Shown: positions 28,627-37,475 of the stretch, piece after piece | Position numbering within the stretch: the stretch's first letter is position 1 | How the letters are laid out: the number at the start of each line of letters is the position of its first letter | Source of the DNA: Nocardia cyriacigeorgica | GTDB lineage: Bacteria > Actinomycetota > Actinomycetes > Mycobacteriales > Mycobacteriaceae | DNA: 64,000 bases | Assembly (NCBI RefSeq): GCF_010868145.1 | Contig: NZ_JAAGUY010000025.1 | Location: 20,911-84,910, forward strand | Direction: 5' to 3' | Program-made: the position numbers and the translations under genes | Notes under the pieces: model-generated | Database searches by the model: none | What the model was told of the DNA's origin: nothing | What the model saw: the letters and a program-made list of their open reading frames with translations, nothing else

Positions 28627-28741
28627 CGGGCCTCCCAAAATCGGTTGGCCCCACGGTAGGAAACGGGTATTGCCGAAATGCTGCGGGAAATGACCGTCAA
28701 ATCAACGGTTGCTCACGAATCCCGGGAAATCGGGGTGAGAT

Positions 28742-28768
28742 GTTTCAGGCATATGACGCAACCGTTTC
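28742..28768 (-). promoter_or_regulatory. GlnR-like box upstream of narK-nirBD
   Basis: Read on the minus strand: GAAAC - 6 bp - GTCAT - 6 bp - GAAAC. This matches the alternating GTnAC/GAAAC elements with 6-bp spacing of the actinobacterial nitrogen regulator GlnR, with one mismatch in the middle element. It lies about 116-142 bp before the narK start. GlnR is known to activate nirBD in mycobacteria and Streptomyces, so nitrogen-limitation control is expected. Assignment is by eye. Confidence 0.5.
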
Positions 28769-28880
28769 CGGACGTGTCCAATCGCCTGATCGCGCGAATC
28801 GGCGCGGTGAGGTCGCCTGCCAGCATGACGTGCGTCACGCTCGGCCGCAAGTCCTACGCGCAACCGCCGCACGGGACAAC

Positions 28881-28912
28881 GGCGCCGCACGCCGGAAACG
28901 GTGTGCGGCGCC
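28881..28912 (-). terminator. GAAA-tetraloop hairpin after the MFS gene
   Basis: GGCGCCGCAC (28881-28890) pairs with GTGCGGCGCC (28903-28912). The inner GCCG-GAAA-CGGT extends this to a 14-bp stem closed by a GAAA tetraloop. It begins 12 bp after the MFS stop on the minus strand and probably ends that transcript. No U-run is present. Confidence 0.6.
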
Positions 28913-28923
28913 GGATCGTCGAC

Positions 28924-30189
28924 TCAGCGGGCCGACCAGCTGTCCTCGAGCATGCGCGGCTTGCAGGCCTGCCAGGCACCGGCCAGCAACACCAGCACCG
29001 CGACACCGAGGAAGGCGAACGGCGCCGCGTACCCACCGGTGGCCGAGTGCAGCATGCCGAACAGCACGGGTCCGGCACACGCCACCGCGTAGCCGACACC
29101 CTGGGTGAAACCCGATAGCGCTGCCGAGCCCGCCGGGGTGCGGGTGCGCAGGTTGATCAGGGTGAGCGCCATCGGGAAGGTGCTCGGACCGAGCCCGAGC
29201 ACGATCACCCACAGAATCGGAGCGCTCATCGGCGCGACCAGCAGGGCGGTGAAGGCCACGAAGAAGCACACCGCGCAGCCGATCACCACGGGGAACGGAT
29301 TGGTCAAGCGGGCGGCGACGGTCGGCGCGGTCAGCGCGGCGACCAGGCCGACCACCGCGAACAGCGCGACCATGGAGCCGCCGAAGGCCGCGCTCGCGCC
29401 CGCGTCGGCGAAGATCGTCGGCAGCCAGGTGAACATGGAGTACGCCGTCAGCGAGGTCATGCCGAACATGCCCGCCATGCCCCAGGCGACCGGTGAACGC
29501 CACGCCTTTCCGGTGGTGGCGTGTCCGTCGGCAGGCAGCGCGGTGGTGTCGATCTTGTCGCGACCGCGGCGGTCGCGCAGCACCCCGAACCACGGCACGG
29601 CCGCGATGAAGCCGAGCAGCGCCCACATACCCAGCGAGATCCGCCAGCCGTGCGATTCGGCGACCGGCACCGCGACCAGCGCGGGCAGCACCGTTCCGAG
29701 CTGCACCATGGTGATGTAGAGCGCGCTGACGATGGCGAGCCGGTCAGGGAAGTACCGTTTGACCAGCGGCGGGATCACCACGTTGCCGATGCCCATGCCA
29801 CCGAGGGCCAGGGCGGAGAAGACGAACAATTCCGCGGTACCCGAGACGAGCACCCGGATGAGCATGCCGAGCCCGGCCATGAGCATGGCGGCCAGTGCGG
29901 TGCGCTCCAGCCCGAGCCTGCGCACCATGAGCGGCGTCAGCAGACCCGACAGCGAGAACATCAGGGTGGGGATCATGCCGAACACGCCGACGACGGCGGT
30001 GCCGTAGCCGATCTCGTGTCCGATCTCCTCGGCCAGCGGGCTGAAGGCGGTGACCGCGACGCGCAGGACGAGCGCCGACATGATGATTGCCGCGAGTACG
30101 AGCAGCCGGCCTTCGGTCAGCGCGCGGCGGCGCTGCGCCGTCTGCGAGCCGGCGGGGCTACTGGTGGTCTCGGGCAGGGTAGCGGTCAC
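28924..30189 (-). CDS. MFS transporter, CynX/NimT family
   Basis: A 421-residue twelve-helix transporter similar to cyanate/2-nitroimidazole permeases: LRVAVTAFSPLAEEI in helix 1, GIGNVVIPPLVKRYFPDRLA in helix 4-5, and GPSTFPMALTLINLRTRTPAG in the second half. GTG 30189 is chosen because the upstream open frame (to 30435) runs antisense through the divergent GntR gene. Substrate unknown. Its location beside the nir operon makes cyanate or another nitrogen compound an attractive but unproven guess. It is probably controlled by the divergent GntR regulator. Confidence 0.8.
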   Translation of the reverse strand: MTATLPETTSSPAGSQTAQRRRALTEGRLLVLAAIIMSALVLRVAVTAFSPLAEEIGHEIGYGTAVVGVFGMIPTLMFSLSGLLTPLMVRRLGLERTALAAMLMAGLGMLIRVLVSGTAELFVFSALALGGMGIGNVVIPPLVKRYFPDRLAIVSALYITMVQLGTVLPALVAVPVAESHGWRISLGMWALLGFIAAVPWFGVLRDRRGRDKIDTTALPADGHATTGKAWRSPVAWGMAGMFGMTSLTAYSMFTWLPTIFADAGASAAFGGSMVALFAVVGLVAALTAPTVAARLTNPFPVVIGCAVCFFVAFTALLVAPMSAPILWVIVLGLGPSTFPMALTLINLRTRTPAGSAALSGFTQGVGYAVACAGPVLFGMLHSATGGYAAPFAFLGVAVLVLLAGAWQACKPRMLEDSWSAR

Positions 30190-30253
30190 CGAGAAATCAT
30201 AGGATGACCGGATGACGGGAGCAAGCCGATGTGACGAGCGGTACCCTGTTGCG

Positions 30254-30937
30254 GTGCAACCCGTCCGCCGCACCAGTCTCATCGCGCAGGTCACCGAACA
30301 GCTCCGGGCCGAAATTCGCTCGGGCCGTTGGGCGATCGGCTCGCGTATCCCCACCGAGCCGGAACTCGCCGAACTCACCGGCACCGGCCGAAATACGTTG
30401 CGGGAGGCGGTGCAGGCACTCGTCCATGCGGGCATGCTCGAGCGCAGACAGGGTTCGGGTACCTATGTGATCGCCAGCTCCGATGTCAGTGGCGCGCTGG
30501 CCAAGTACTTCGCCGACGCCCAGGAACGCGACATCCTCGAGTTGCGCCAGGCCCTCGACACCACCGCCGCCGCGCTCGCCGCCCAACGCCGCGACGAGAC
30601 CGATATAGCGACGATGCGGCGGCTCCTCGAAGAACGCGGTCAGTCCTGGGACGAGGACAACCCCGCCGCCATCGAGGCCGACGTCCAACTGCACCGCGCC
30701 ATCGTCGTCGCCAGCCACAACGCGGTGTACCTGGAGTTCTACGACTCGCTGCTGCCGGTCATCGAAGCGGGTATCCGCTCCAGAACCTCGAAGTACGGCG
30801 ATTCCTACGACGCCGAGCACCGCGAACTGGTGCAGGCCGTCATCGACGGCGACGCCGACCGCGCCGCCCAGGCCGCGCGCTGCTTCCTCGGCTCCCTGCT
30901 CGCCGAATACCCGGCACCGGGTAGCGAGAGCGCGTAA
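30254..30937 (+). CDS. GntR (FadR subfamily) transcriptional regulator
   Basis: A regulator of about 227 residues. The N-terminal winged helix is SLIAQVTEQLRAEIRSG, then GSRIPTEPELAELTGTGRNTLREAVQALVHAG. The FCD effector domain follows (LELRQALDTTAAALAAQR; LHRAIVVASHN; EHRELVQAVIDGD), whose Asp and His residues usually bind a metal and an organic acid. GTG 30254 is taken as the start; ATG 30212 would add 14 residues. It is divergent from the CynX-like MFS gene with 64 bp between starts. Confidence 0.87.
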   Translation: MQPVRRTSLIAQVTEQLRAEIRSGRWAIGSRIPTEPELAELTGTGRNTLREAVQALVHAGMLERRQGSGTYVIASSDVSGALAKYFADAQERDILELRQALDTTAAALAAQRRDETDIATMRRLLEERGQSWDEDNPAAIEADVQLHRAIVVASHNAVYLEFYDSLLPVIEAGIRSRTSKYGDSYDAEHRELVQAVIDGDADRAAQAARCFLGSLLAEYPAPGSESA

Positions 30938-30945
30938 CCGATAGG

Positions 30946-30976
30946 TCACCGGTGTGCCGGATCACCGGTGAGCCGG
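30946..30976. repeat. Short direct repeat TCACCGGTGwGCCGG before narK2
   Basis: Two near-identical 15-bp copies (30946-30960 and 30962-30976, one mismatch) lie just after the GntR gene. The second contains the palindrome TCACCGGTGA. It may be a terminator remnant or operator; the role is unknown. Confidence 0.4.
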
Positions 30977-31155
30977 AATTGCCGCGAACGTCACCGCGGG
31001 CCATGTGACCGCAACACCACGCTCCTACCTTGTGATTCGACCGCTCAGGCGCCCGGCGGACGTTCATGAGGGAACCGCCGGGGACACCACACCGCTGCAA
31101 TGGGGCAGCGCTGCCGCGATGAGGGAGCGGTCGTAGTGCGATCGAGAGGGAGCCG

Positions 31156-32631
31156 ATGACCGCGATATCCGACACCGGCAAGCACACACCGACGTTCGAT
31201 TATCAGAAGCGCGGACGCTGGATCGACACCTGGGAACCCGACGATCCGGAGTTCTGGGCATCCGGCGGCGCGCGCACCGCCAGGAAGAACCTGGCCTTCT
31301 CGGTATTCGCCGAGAATCTCGGCTTCAGTGTCTGGGTCATCTGGGGTTCGGTCGTGACGAGCATGGGCGCAGCCGGTTTCGGCTTTCTGTCCGGGCTCGG
31401 CCAGGGAGACCCGACGGCGGTGAGCAACGCCCTGCTCCTCACCTCCACCCCGACGCTGGTCGGTGCGGCACTGCGGATTCCGTACACGTTCGCCATCCCC
31501 CGCTTCGGCGGCCGCGCCTTCACCGCGTTCAGCGCCGCCATGCTACTGATCCCCACGCTCGGGTTGGCCTATTTCGTCAACCAACCGAACACTCCGATGT
31601 GGGTGTTCCTGGTCTTGGCGGCCCTAGCCGGGGTCGGCGGCGGCAACTTCTCCTCCTCGATGGCCAATATCTCCTTCTTCTTCCCGGAAGGGAAAAAAGG
31701 TGCGGCCCTCGGGATCAACGCGGCGGGCGGCAATCTCGGCGTCGCGCAGACCCAGCTGATCCTGCCGCTGCTGATCACCTTCGGCACCCACCTGACGGCC
31801 AAGGATCCGGCGGGGTACCGGTTCGGTATCACGCTCGCGGTGCTGGTCTGGGTGCCGTTCATCCTGATCGCGACCGTCGGGGCACTGCGCTGCATGGACA
31901 GCCTGCGCACCGCGAAATCCGATGGAAAGTCCTACCGGCTCGCACTGACCAACCAGCACACCTGGGTGATGTCGGTGCTCTACATCGGCACCTTCGGTTC
32001 GTTCATCGGTTTCTCCTTCGCCTTCCCCACGCTGATCAAGGCCAACTTCCCCGATCTGGCGAAGATCGGCTGGATCACCACACTCGGCAATCTCGCCTTC
32101 CTCGGCGCCCTGGTCGGTTCGTTCAGCAGGCCGTTCGGTGGCTGGGTGTCGGACAAGATCGGTGGCGCCAAGATCACCCTGACGGTGTTCGCCGGGATGG
32201 CCGTCGCGGTGGCGTTGATCATGGCGGCGCTGGAACTGAAGAGCTTTCCGCTGTATCTGATGTCGTTCCTGCTGCTGTTCGTGCTGACCGGGATCGGCAA
32301 CGGATCCACCTATCGGATGATCCCGTCGATCTTCAGCGCCGAGGCCGCGAAGTACGCCGCAGCGCACGATCTCGATCCCGGCGAAGCGGCCGCGTCGGCG
32401 AAACGACAGGCGGGTGCGGCCATCGGCGTCATCGGTGCGATCGGCGCCTCGGGCGGCTACCTGCTCCAGCAGGCACTTCGACTGTCCAACATCAACTTCG
32501 GCAGTATGGCGCCTGCCTTCTGGGGCTACGCGGTCGCCTTCGTGGTGATGGCGGGCGTGACGTGGTGGTTCTACCTGCGCTCGGCATTCGCGGTGGCGCG
32601 GGTTCCGTCACTGGCGTACGCGAACGTCTGA
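31156..32631 (+). CDS. Second nitrate/nitrite transporter (NarK/NarU family)
   Basis: A 491-residue twelve-helix protein paralogous to the minus-strand narK: VGAALRIPYTFAIPRFGG, GVGGGNFSSSMANISFFFPE and VIGAIGASGGYLLQQAL carry the family's conserved Arg and nitrate-signature motifs. An N-terminal soluble segment of about 45 residues (WEPDDPEFWASGGARTARKN) parallels the WDAEDVAAWEAGGKDIAKRN of the other copy. ATG 31156 follows a GAGGGAG ribosome-binding site. It stands as a single-gene unit. Two NarK types in one genome often divide nitrate/proton symport and nitrate/nitrite exchange; which does which is not visible. Confidence 0.93.
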   Translation: MTAISDTGKHTPTFDYQKRGRWIDTWEPDDPEFWASGGARTARKNLAFSVFAENLGFSVWVIWGSVVTSMGAAGFGFLSGLGQGDPTAVSNALLLTSTPTLVGAALRIPYTFAIPRFGGRAFTAFSAAMLLIPTLGLAYFVNQPNTPMWVFLVLAALAGVGGGNFSSSMANISFFFPEGKKGAALGINAAGGNLGVAQTQLILPLLITFGTHLTAKDPAGYRFGITLAVLVWVPFILIATVGALRCMDSLRTAKSDGKSYRLALTNQHTWVMSVLYIGTFGSFIGFSFAFPTLIKANFPDLAKIGWITTLGNLAFLGALVGSFSRPFGGWVSDKIGGAKITLTVFAGMAVAVALIMAALELKSFPLYLMSFLLLFVLTGIGNGSTYRMIPSIFSAEAAKYAAAHDLDPGEAAASAKRQAGAAIGVIGAIGASGGYLLQQALRLSNINFGSMAPAFWGYAVAFVVMAGVTWWFYLRSAFAVARVPSLAYANV

Positions 32632-32644
32632 GTCCCGGTCGGAT

Positions 32645-32682
32645 CGGGTGCGGCGCCGTCACCGTCGACGACACCGCACCCG
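32645..32682 (+). terminator. Hairpin after narK2
   Basis: CGGGTGCGG (32645-32653) pairs with CCGCACCCG (32674-32682) over a 20-nt loop. It lies between the convergent narK2 and TIGR02569 genes, with no T-run. Confidence 0.45.
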
Positions 32683-32713
32683 GTCTCATGGCGATCTCAT
32701 CGGCAACACCGGT

Positions 32714-33565
32714 TCAGAGCAGGAAGCGAACCATATCCGCGGTGCGTGCCAGACCGGGCAGCGCCTCCGGCGTCGACCGCGGATGCAGCGCATGCACCGC
32801 GAGCCGGAACATGGCCGCACGCAACAACATCTGCGGCCACTCCGGCAGATCCCCCCACCGCTCCAGTAACCCGTCGTCGGCGCCGCCCCACGACAGCGCG
32901 TCCACCACCACCACCCCCGCGGCCCAGGCCGCCGGGCGCCAGTACGGGGTGATGTCGCTGAGGCCGGGAGTGTCGGCGCCGGAGAACAATACGGTGCCGA
33001 ACAGGTCACCGTGCACCAGCTGCGCCGGGGTCCGCACCGGTTTACGCAAGGTGGCCAGCTGCCCGATCAACTCCATGCTGTGCCTGCCGTCCGGCGACGT
33101 CGCGGGCATCGCGCCACCCGCGCGCAGGCTGCGCAGCGGTACGGCCTCCCAGGCGGCACGATCAGCGGCGACGAACACGTCGACATCCATCCACGGCGCG
33201 ACCGGCGGTTGCACCAGAAACCGCGGCCGTTCGAGCTGGGCGGTGGCCGCGTGCAATCGCAGCGAGACCGACACCACCTCGTCATGACGCGGTTCGGGCG
33301 TACCTTCCAGGAAAGTGTCCGCCCGCCAGCCGGACACCACATAGCGTCCGTCGGTGGCGCGCACCGGGCGCGCCAGTCGCAACCCGTCGACCTTCAGCGA
33401 TTCCCGCACCTTCGCCGACCAGGCCGCCCTCGCATGATCGGCGACCGGGCTGAGCACCACATCACCGAGGCGCCAGCCGCCTTCCCAGTCGCCGAGCGCA
33501 ATCGGCGTCACCTCGCGCAGGCCGAACGTGGCTCGCACATGCTCGGGAGGTTCCACAGACGTCAC
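32714..33565 (-). CDS. TIGR02569 family actinobacterial protein
   Basis: A 283-residue protein of an actinobacteria-specific family (Rv3205c-like). VPLRSLRAGG, LVHGDLFGTVLFSG and ITPYWRPAAWAAGVVVVDAL are recognisable. HGDLxGxVLF resembles the catalytic loop of aminoglycoside phosphotransferase/choline kinase folds, so a kinase-like fold is plausible, but no substrate is known. It marks the point where the mycobacterial gene order resumes. It lies 73 bp downstream of moeZ on the same strand, so the two may form an operon. Confidence 0.8.
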   Translation of the reverse strand: MTSVEPPEHVRATFGLREVTPIALGDWEGGWRLGDVVLSPVADHARAAWSAKVRESLKVDGLRLARPVRATDGRYVVSGWRADTFLEGTPEPRHDEVVSVSLRLHAATAQLERPRFLVQPPVAPWMDVDVFVAADRAAWEAVPLRSLRAGGAMPATSPDGRHSMELIGQLATLRKPVRTPAQLVHGDLFGTVLFSGADTPGLSDITPYWRPAAWAAGVVVVDALSWGGADDGLLERWGDLPEWPQMLLRAAMFRLAVHALHPRSTPEALPGLARTADMVRFLL

Positions 33566-33638
33566 GGCCGTACCGTACTCCCGGCGCCGCGCCCGAAACG
33601 GGCGCCGCGCCGAGATTGCCGGCGATGCGCCGGGCCGG

Positions 33639-34823
33639 TCAGTACACCGGTAGCGAGGGGTCGACCTGGTTTGCCCAGGCGATCACACCGCCCTGCAGAT
33701 GCGTGGCATCGGCGAACCCCGCGCGTTTGAGCGCGGCCAGCGCCTCCGCCGAGCGGATACCGGTCTTGCAGTGCAACACGATCGGCCGGTTCTGCGGCAG
33801 CTCCGACAGTGCCTCACCTGACAGGATGCGGTCCTTCGGAATCAGCGTCGCGCCCTCGATGTGCACGATGTCCCATTCGACGGGCTCGCGAACATCGACC
33901 AAATGCACCGGCTTACCGGCGTCGATCAACTCCTTGAGCTCACGCGCGGTGATCGTGGAGCCGGCGACGGCCGCCTGACCTTCCTCGCTCACCACACCGC
34001 AGAACTCCTCGTAGTCGATCAGCTCGGTGATCGGCTGACGTTCCGGATCGCGGCGCAGCTTGATGGTGCGGTATGTCATGTCGAGTGCGTCGTACACCAT
34101 CAGCCGGCCCAGCAACGGGTCGCCGATACCGGTGATCAGCTTGATCGCTTCGGTCACCATGATCGAACCGATGGAGGCACACAGCACGCCGAGCACACCG
34201 CCCTCGGCGCAGGAGGGGACCATGCCCGGCGGCGGCGCCTCCGGGTACAGATCGCGGTAGTTGATGCCGCGGCCGTCGGGGGCGTCCTCCCAGAACACCG
34301 ACACCTGGCCTTCGAACCGGTAGATCGAGCCCCACACGTAGGGCTTGCCCGCCAGTACCGCGGCATCGTTGACCAAGTAGCGGGTGGCGAAGTTGTCGGT
34401 GCCGTCGACGATCAGGTCGTACTCGGCGAACAGCTCGACGGCGTTGTCCGGTTCCAGCCGGATCTTGTGCAGCCGCACGTCGATACCGGAATTGATCTCC
34501 AGAATGGAATCGCGGGCGCTATCGGCCTTGGAGCGGCCGATATCGGATTCGCCGTGGATGACCTGGCGCTGCAGGTTGGACAGGTCGACCTCGTCGAACT
34601 CGACGATGCCGAGCGTGCCGACACCGGCGGCGGCCAGGTACAGCAGTGCTGGCGAGCCGAGCCCACCCGCGCCGATCACCAGCACCTTGGCGTTCTTCAG
34701 TCGCTTCTGCCCGTCCACGCCCACATCGGGAATGATCAGGTGGCGGCTGTAGCGGGCGACCTCGTCCCTGGTCAGCTCCGCGGCCGGCTCGACCAGTGGT
34801 GGCAGGGACTTCGGTGATGACAC
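33639..34823 (-). CDS. moeZ: MoeZ: MoeB-like adenylyltransferase with rhodanese domain
   Basis: A 394-residue two-domain sulfur activator. Residues about 15-270 are the E1/ThiF adenylylation domain: VLVIGAGGLGSPALLYLAAAG binds ATP and VPSCAEGGVLGVL lies at the catalytic-Cys region. Residues about 285-394 are a rhodanese domain with LVDVREPVEWDIVHIEGA and active-site VLHCKTGIRSAEAL. MoeZ adenylates and thiocarboxylates small sulfur carriers (for molybdopterin, cysteine or thiamin synthesis). It is the Rv3206c equivalent and fits functionally with the nearby Moco-dependent nitrate reductase, though it belongs to the conserved backbone. Confidence 0.93.
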   Translation of the reverse strand: MSSPKSLPPLVEPAAELTRDEVARYSRHLIIPDVGVDGQKRLKNAKVLVIGAGGLGSPALLYLAAAGVGTLGIVEFDEVDLSNLQRQVIHGESDIGRSKADSARDSILEINSGIDVRLHKIRLEPDNAVELFAEYDLIVDGTDNFATRYLVNDAAVLAGKPYVWGSIYRFEGQVSVFWEDAPDGRGINYRDLYPEAPPPGMVPSCAEGGVLGVLCASIGSIMVTEAIKLITGIGDPLLGRLMVYDALDMTYRTIKLRRDPERQPITELIDYEEFCGVVSEEGQAAVAGSTITARELKELIDAGKPVHLVDVREPVEWDIVHIEGATLIPKDRILSGEALSELPQNRPIVLHCKTGIRSAEALAALKRAGFADATHLQGGVIAWANQVDPSLPVY

Positions 34824-34970
34824 GTCCAGAACTCCTCGAATCGAATGGGCCGATCACGATGCGATGGGCGCACGCCTGGGTGCGCTACCGGTGCAACACC
34901 GGGGACCCGGCCGTTCTTCCCCTCCCATGGTCCCGCATCCTCGATGCCGGGCGCCAACCGGCCCGGCGGG

Positions 34971-36050
34971 TCAGCCGCGCGGATACGGCCAGGGATTGAA
35001 CCTGCAGCTCTTACCGTCCATCGGCACCACGCCATCCGGGTCGAGGGTGGCGATGACGTTGTTCTCGACACCGAAGGTCTGCTGCATCATCACCGGCGCC
35101 AGCCCGCCGTCGGTTTCGCAGGGCTGATGCTGGTGGTACCCGACGGCATGGCCGACCTCGTGGTTGACCAGATACTGCCGGTAGGAGCCGATATCGCCCT
35201 CGAAGGCGAGCGCCCCGCGCACCCACCGGGCCTCCGACAGCACCACCCGGCCGAGGTCGGAGTTGTAGCACGACGAATCGATCTCGATCTCGAAACCGCA
35301 TGAGGTGCGGGTGGTTTCACGCGAGGTGAGCGAGACCCGGAAGTCCGGATCGCCCTGATCCACCCGACGGAAGGCGAACTTGCGGTCATGGGTCCAGCTC
35401 TTCGGATTGGCAAGGGTGGAATCGACCATCTTCGCCACCGACGCGTCGCCGCCGTAGCCCGAGGTGTCCAGGCCGTCCTCGATCTCGACGGTGTAGCTGA
35501 AGACGTACTCTTCGCCCGCGCCCACCTGGGCACTCGTCCCAGGAACAACCCGCCAGGTCCCGGCACCGGTCTCCACGAACTGCCCGCCCTCCGGCAGCAT
35601 GCCCGTCGGCAGATCATCGGGGAATTTGCCGTCACCGGGTGGTGCGCCGATAACGCCCGCGCTCGCGGCAGGTGGGCTCAGCCGCCCGAACCCGGGTTCC
35701 CCTGAGGCCGCGGCCGGATCGGGGCCGGCGCGCACCGCGTCGACCACCACGATGACCGTCACCGCGAACAGCACCGGTAATGCGTACGCCCGCCAGCCGT
35801 AGGTCGAAACGAATCGGCCGATGGCGCTCTGCTTCTTCACATCACGAGGTGGGCGTGGGGCGCGCGATCGAGCCTTCTCGTCCGGTGCGGTCGGGTCCCA
35901 GCGGGCACGCAACGGCTGACGGGAGCGGTCGGATGCGGGAGGATCCGGCCATGCCACACTCGACGACACTGCGGAACCGGAGTCGTCGGAACCAGGGGGG
36001 CGGTGCGCATCGCGCCCGCCACCGGTCGGCATTTCCGGTCGGTCGGTCAC
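34971..36050 (-). CDS. Membrane-anchored DUF3152 zinc metalloprotease-like protein
   Basis: A 359-residue protein. The basic, proline-rich N-terminal cytoplasmic stretch (about 1-85) is followed by one membrane helix (YALPVLFAVTVIVVVDAV) and an extracytoplasmic DUF3152 domain. The motif NHEVGHAVGYHQHQPC contains HExxHxxGxxH, the metzincin zinc site with its catalytic Glu, plus a downstream Cys. Single paired Cys residues (TSCGFEIEIDSSCYN) may form a disulfide. Proteolytic activity is inferred; family function is not established. The Rv3207c equivalent, it lies upstream of moeZ on the same strand. Confidence 0.85.
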   Translation of the reverse strand: MTDRPEMPTGGGRDAHRPPGSDDSGSAVSSSVAWPDPPASDRSRQPLRARWDPTAPDEKARSRAPRPPRDVKKQSAIGRFVSTYGWRAYALPVLFAVTVIVVVDAVRAGPDPAAASGEPGFGRLSPPAASAGVIGAPPGDGKFPDDLPTGMLPEGGQFVETGAGTWRVVPGTSAQVGAGEEYVFSYTVEIEDGLDTSGYGGDASVAKMVDSTLANPKSWTHDRKFAFRRVDQGDPDFRVSLTSRETTRTSCGFEIEIDSSCYNSDLGRVVLSEARWVRGALAFEGDIGSYRQYLVNHEVGHAVGYHQHQPCETDGGLAPVMMQQTFGVENNVIATLDPDGVVPMDGKSCRFNPWPYPRG

Positions 36051-36253
36051 GGGAAACAGACTCTCACAGTGCGAAAGGCCGCTCTACCGTGCATTGGCGG
36101 GCCGGTTGATCACTAGGAGATTTCTCACCGGTGCCGTGCGGTTGCCAGAGCGCATTTCCCACCCCCATCGGAAAGTGTGATGCGAGCGGGTATCGTGCTG
36201 TGGATAACCCGGTGCACACCCCTTTTGCCGGGGAATCGACTGGGAGATCCGAA

Positions 36254-36937
36254 ATGACTGACCTCGTGGACCGGATGACGTCCCGCAGAACGTCGTCCGA
36301 GGCCATGACCCCGGCCAAGCGTGGCACCCGGCTGCCGCGCGACGAACGGCGAACGCAGCTGCTAGCCGCTGCCAGTGAGGTGTTCGTCCTCCGTGGCTAT
36401 CACGCCGCCGGAATGGACGAGATCTCGCAATGCGCGGGCGTCAGCAAACCGGTGCTGTATCAGCACTTCACCAGCAAGCTCGAGCTATATGTCGCGGTGC
36501 TGCAGAACTACGTCGACATGTTGGTCTCGAGTGTGCGTCAGGCGCTGCGCTCCACCACCGACAACCGCCAGCGCGTGCGTGCGGCGGTGCAGGCCTACTT
36601 CGATTTCGTCGACAACGAGATGCAGGGCTTCCGGCTGGTCTTCGAATCGGACCTGACCAGCGAGCCGCAGGTGCAGCGTCGCGTCGAACAGGCCACCGAA
36701 GCGTGTGTGGACGCCGTCTTCGACCTGGTGGCCCATGACTCCGGCCTCGACCCGTACCGGGCCCGCATCCTCGCGGTCGGCCTGGTCGGCGCGAGCCAGT
36801 TCACCGCGCGGTACTGGCTCGAGGCCGACCGTCCGATCCCCAAGGACGAGGCCGTCGACACCACGGTCGCATTGGCATGGGGCGGGCTGTCCCACGTGCC
36901 ACTGCACCCGAGCTGGACCTCCTCTCCGAGTATTTAG
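36254..36937 (+). CDS. TetR family regulator (Rv3208-like)
   Basis: A 227-residue regulator. The helix-turn-helix segment is QLLAAASEVFVLRGYHAAGM, then ISQCAGVSKPVLYQHFTSK (residues about 38-76). The ligand domain includes a conserved MQGFRLVFESDLTSEPQVQRR. ATG 36254 follows GGGAGATC; the open frame back to 36131 is not supported. It is divergent from the DUF3152 gene and followed by a strong hairpin. In mycobacteria this gene sits beside the DUF3107 gene; targets are unknown here. Confidence 0.87.
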   Translation: MTDLVDRMTSRRTSSEAMTPAKRGTRLPRDERRTQLLAAASEVFVLRGYHAAGMDEISQCAGVSKPVLYQHFTSKLELYVAVLQNYVDMLVSSVRQALRSTTDNRQRVRAAVQAYFDFVDNEMQGFRLVFESDLTSEPQVQRRVEQATEACVDAVFDLVAHDSGLDPYRARILAVGLVGASQFTARYWLEADRPIPKDEAVDTTVALAWGGLSHVPLHPSWTSSPSI

Positions 36938-36944
36938 GCCAGAG

Positions 36945-36981
36945 TTTCGGCCCCCACCAGTAAGCTTGGTGGGGGCCGAAA
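36945..36981. terminator. 15-bp stem hairpin between TetR and DUF3107 genes
   Basis: TTTCGGCCCCCACCA (36945-36959) pairs perfectly with TGGTGGGGGCCGAAA (36967-36981) over a 7-nt loop, 8 bp after the TetR stop. It is probably a terminator; no U-tract follows. Confidence 0.65.
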
Positions 36982-37129
36982 TCATCTCCGAGACAGCCTT
37001 GCCAACGGGAGAAGAGGGTAACTCACCGGGTACCCCCAAAACGGCCCGCCGCCGAACCGCCGGCCGCCCGCGCTGGTCTCGCGGCTCTCAGTCTGGCCAA
37101 GAAACGCGGAGAGGCGGGACAGCCCCAGA

Positions 37130-37357
37130 TCAGACGGCGGCGAAGCCGACGCGGCCGCCGGTGGCGGTACCGATCTCCACGTAGGCGACCTTCGAGGCCT
37201 GGATCAGGAACTTGCGACCCTTCTCGTCGGTCAGCGCGACGACACCGCGATCACCGCTCAGGGCACCGGACACCAGCGCCTCGACCTCGTCCGGGGTCTG
37301 CGAGCTGGTGATGACGAGCTCGCGCGGGCTATCCGAAATACCGATCTTGACCTCCAC
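37130..37357 (-). CDS. DUF3107 protein (TB9.4-like)
   Basis: A 75-residue protein, EVKIGISDSPRELVITSS at the N-terminus and KVAYVEIGTATGGRVGF at the C-terminus, matching the small actinobacterial DUF3107 family (M. tuberculosis Rv3208A). GTG 37357 is chosen because GGAGG lies six bases upstream; a TTG two codons earlier abuts that site. The function is unknown. The gene is convergent with the TetR gene. Confidence 0.87.
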   Translation of the reverse strand: MEVKIGISDSPRELVITSSQTPDEVEALVSGALSGDRGVVALTDEKGRKFLIQASKVAYVEIGTATGGRVGFAAV

Positions 37358-37475
37358 GGCCAACCTCCGAACATAGAGTCGTGTGCTGTCGCACCAAGGC
37401 TAATGCAGCCGCGCAGCGTGCAGGCACCTGACCGCCTGCGCTGTCAGCGAACAGTGCCACGCCTGCGGTGACCGG

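Noticed and set aside
30946..30976. GlnR site upstream of the second narK
   Set aside because: The GTCAC elements here belong to a 16-bp direct repeat and do not show the GTnAC-N6-GAAAC pattern.
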